A stretch of 64,000 nt of DNA from Hetaerina americana. Lineage: Eukaryota; Arthropoda; Insecta; Odonata; Calopterygidae. Positions within the stretch are counted from its first letter, which is position 1; every line of letters begins with the position of its first letter. Below the pieces are notes generated by a model. The model was not told the DNA's origin. It saw only the letters and a program-made list of their open reading frames with translations, and made no database searches. Below, one piece after another: positions 60,441 through 64,000 of this stretch. The DNA lies in assembly GCA_022747635.1 (NCBI GenBank), contig JAKTNV010000001.1, positions 43,514,446 through 43,578,445 on the forward strand. The letters are read 5' to 3'. The position numbers were made by a program, and so were the translations under genes.

Positions 60441-63400
60441 CGTACTCCAAGTAGTTCGAACCCACTTCGACCTGTAGAGCGTTATTGTTATGGGGAATAA
60501 GATGCTAATTTTTGCTCTAATTTATGTGTACATCTTGTATCCATATTGATTGAATTTAGATTTGGATATTCGCTTATTGATCGGACAAAGCCTAAACGTT
60601 CCGCCGCTGAAGATTTTGTGGTCTCTCTGATGTACTTTTAAAAGTTATATTACGTGATTTTTAACTTTCAAAAGCTTAAAATGGCAATCCATCTTTCTTG
60701 ACTACCGAAGATAATTGCGTATCCCAATTTTATAGGACGGTTTATTTGCGGAACCAACAATGCATACCACCGGTGGAGAAATTTAATGAAAGAAACATGT
60801 AATGTAAAATGGCAAAGATAATGTTTGACTATAAAAAGCTAAAACTTCCAGACAGTTACAGAAAAATTAAAGAAAATTCGCGAATATTCTAAAAGAATTT
60901 TCATAAAAGATAGAAAGTATGCACCAAGGAAAAAATTTAAAAAAATCAGTTGGTCGTAACGCACAACAACCGATATTGGAAGTAAAGTAGGACAATATGG
61001 ATTGCAAAATAATTGTCACTTCTTGAGTGTTAGACAAACTATTAAGGCAGTCCTACAGAAGACCTATGAGGTCTTTACAGTAATCGGTTGCCGGTATATA
61101 AGTACAAGCTGCATACAAATATGTATCTCTAAAAAAATGAAAAGAACAAAATCGCCAGAATTCAACAAGAACACTCGTATATGAGAGTTTCAGACAAAAA
61201 ATGAAAATTAGAAGTAAATAGATTAAGCCACGCGGTTTATGGAGAAGAGGTATATTACATTTTTATGTGGAAGATACAATCTCCCTTTATCGAAAAGTAC
61301 CTGTAGAATGCGAGAACGACCAGTTAAATTTATAGCGCAGTTACGGGCTTCAGGTAATAAATTGAATAAATAATGATTAAATGAGAAGTCTAAAGGACAA
61401 ATAAAAGTGAATCACATTGAAATAAGGGAGAAAGTGATGAAATTAGATTTATGAAAGAAACGCTATCATTTTTAAAAGATAAATATATTTTTATCTTTTT
61501 ATGGAATTTTCAAATTACGCTTAACCGGGAACTTGTAGGATAAATAAATATTGAAGAGAAAAAATTCTGAAAAATAACGTGTTTCTTTAAACAGCACAAA
61601 TACGTACATGTATGCATGGTTGTAAGTAAAAGTGGTGGTGAACAGTTTAAAACAGGAAAAATGCCAGGTAGGGAACAGTTTACTACAGAGAGGTCGATTA
61701 TCTTGCGAAACATTCCGAAGATTATGGAGAAAAAATTACTGCGAATGTGAGAATAAGACTGAATTCAATGGTTTGTATGCGAATTAATTAAACTAACTAC
61801 ATTTGAATATAAAAAGTGAGTAGTGGGTCAATCATCGAGCTGGCTGTAAATATTCATGAACAGATATAATGATGAATATACAGCATATGGAAGAACCATA
61901 TTAAAAACGAAGTTTTTAAAATTAAAGAAAACTGTTATATATATGTTTTAATAGGAGGGAGAAAATTTAGAATTTTTTGTAATTCAAACAATCAATATTT
62001 TTAGTGAACTAGGAAGAACTGTAAAAATATTACAATAAGTTGGTGAAAGAGATTTTTAGAAATAAGTAAAATATTCAAGATATTAACGAAAGAGGCGGAG
62101 TTGAAGGTCTTCTATATTTTTAACATGCGACCCTAAGATCTATGAAATGAATCGACCTAATGGAGTCTACCACAGTATAATTTTGTTTAGTAAACAGCCA
62201 GCCAAACATATTTGACGAAGATGAAGTTTAACATGCTTCCACGAGTATTTATTTTTTGACTCTGATAATAAAAAGGGGAACATGCGATACTTGATAATTT
62301 TAGCATTTTAAAAGGAAAGTATCTTACTTAAAACAAATGTGTGCCTCAGAATGTACTAGTGTATCACAAGGCGAGTGGGAACTAACCAAAAGTATTTGTT
62401 TCCAGTGGATGAAATTTAAAAAGGCACGGATAATTGGCAAGCAACTCAACATAATTCAGGTATGGATTGATAACTTTAATAATCTGAAAATTTCCGGTGA
62501 TTTAATTTCTGAAGCTCAAACTTAAAAGAACTTAACTAATTCTTCCTTACACGAAATCGTACCAGATCAGCGAGTAGATTTGATGCATTAAGCTCTTCTG
62601 GTAGGGATGATAAGCTTTAATTACCCCAAGGATATAACTTTGGGTATAGGACATACATCAGGTGGTTCGAAAGTTTTCCTTTACCAGTTATTATTTAATA
62701 CAAATAGCTTGGCGAATAAAAATTGAATTTTAAGTAGGTAATGATTTTAATTTTAAATTGTATTTGAAGTGTTATAATCTCTGCGTATTGATAGCTGTTT
62801 TGAAATTCCCAATAAAAATAAGGTAATTTCAAGTCACAGGACCACTTTACAAGCCTGTTTAATGTGGAGACCCCCAAAAAATGTCGTCCAGCTTTATGTT
62901 TTTTGGATACATGTAACCAATCTTTTCCATTTCATTTTATCTGTTTATTAAACGTTTCATTATAACCACGCTCAAGTTTTCCTACTAAGTGCACGTCAAC
63001 AGATGCTGAATAAATATTATTATCTACCCTGCAAATAATTTTGGCACATACCCAAAAACTATTATCAGCATATAGCATATAGTATACCTTGGGATATTCA
63101 GGGAACCAACTCCATCACCACACCATCATGTTTTATCTCTCTCCTATATTTTATTCAATATTTGAAATATCGGATCGAGTCTATGAGCATGATGCCTAAA
63201 AATCACTACCCAGGCATTTTCTGCAGAAATCCAAATACTACCTTATGTATTATGGAATTCGTGGCTGAAGTTATAAATTATTAAAATTCTATTTGTCTTT
63301 TAAAGATTAAAAGGAGGAACTTCCAGTGCTCGCGCACGCGTCTTTTCACCGTAAGGACACGCCCTGAAAATCCTGGATCTGAACATTCAAAATATCCACG

Positions 63401-64000
63401 ATTTTCACTTTAATTTCATGCAAACGTATTTTCTCCTGCAACTAATGCTACATATATTCATTAGAATTCACCATTAAACTGCGTGATTGGAATCTATAAC
63501 CCGTCTGGTTAGACAAAAGTAAAATATTAAAACATTTTACCCAGTTTTAATTAAAAATGCTAATATTTTGTGGCGCAATGCTTTAATTCTTCTGGGCCAA
63601 AACACGCAATTGCTATAATGCTCACTAGCTATTTTCTCATGTGCAAAAAATTTACTCAATACTAGTAAAAGGTTTTCTCACGGCAAACCCTTGTTTCCGA
63701 GTGAAAGAAATAACAGTTTTCAGTGAAGTTACCGTCAAATTACAGTGTCTGTATTAACAACGTAAGGTATTCGAGGATAGGTAGAACGGACAAAATCAAT
63801 AAAAGAATGAAAGTTACCTTTACGTTTTTATTGGGTCGATACTTGAGTTAGGGATAGATATGTCAATTTTAATTCGCTCCTTTTGGTCTAAATGAAGGTA
63901 TAATGACTATTCCATACAGCACTTCTAAAGCCGCGAGATATCTCCTACAAACAAGCAAGAAAAAACAATATCGGTCCCTAATGAATGAAGTAAATTATGC
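60441..64000. other. Unassigned AT-rich DNA
   Basis: No coding exon, transposon end, SINE head or notable repeat recognised to the end of the window. Confidence 0.5.

Overview
This is a repeat-dominated stretch of a eukaryotic nuclear genome, most likely an arthropod. The evidence is AT-rich non-coding DNA without operon structure, long (TA)n microsatellites, four kinds of mobile element (mariner DNA transposons, non-LTR LINEs, a Penelope-like retroelement, tRNA-derived SINEs) and one spliced host gene fragment. I cannot fix the species from sequence alone.

Host genes. The only convincing one is a CAP-superfamily (GAPR-1/GLIPR2-like) gene on the + strand, seen as two GT-AG bounded exons at 14955-15083 and 15850-15982 that join in phase 0. 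Later exons of the domain were not found and may lie beyond the window. A second, weaker exon candidate sits at 4177-4311.

Mobile elements. (1) Four near-identical 753-bp mariner-derived elements (13365, 20323, 26145, 56660) with perfect 33-bp terminal inverted repeats. Each keeps an open 132-codon helix-turn-helix ORF but has lost the catalytic domain. (2) Two other broken mariners at about 45280-45900 and 59637-60440. (3) RTE-like LINE remnants at 6779-7648 (+), about 32285-33470 (+), 46550-48360 (-) and about 49930-51010 (-). (4) Penelope-like remnants with a GIY-YIG-type C-terminus at 7810-8703 (-) and 17877-18320 (+), plus a palindromic tip at 14163-14222. (5) At least three tRNA-derived SINE families.

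Layout. 1-4100 unassigned with purine/pyrimidine-rich tracts; 4.1-5.2 kb candidate exon and SINEs; 6.7-8.7 kb TA/LINE/TA/Penelope cluster; 8.7-13.4 kb featureless; 13.4-14.6 kb nested mariner/Penelope/SINE/TA cluster; 14.9-16.0 kb CAP exons; 17.8-18.6 kb Penelope in TA repeats; 20.3, 26.1 and 56.7 kb mariner copies; 27.7-28.4 kb two SINEs; 32.3-33.5 and 46.5-51.0 kb LINEs; 55.7-56.1 kb SINE; 59.6-60.4 kb mariner; the rest unassigned.

The most noteworthy structure is the repeated direct contact between transposon ends and (TA)n tracts, the HTH-only mariner family, and palindromes at the Penelope termini that resemble decayed hammerhead-ribozyme regions.
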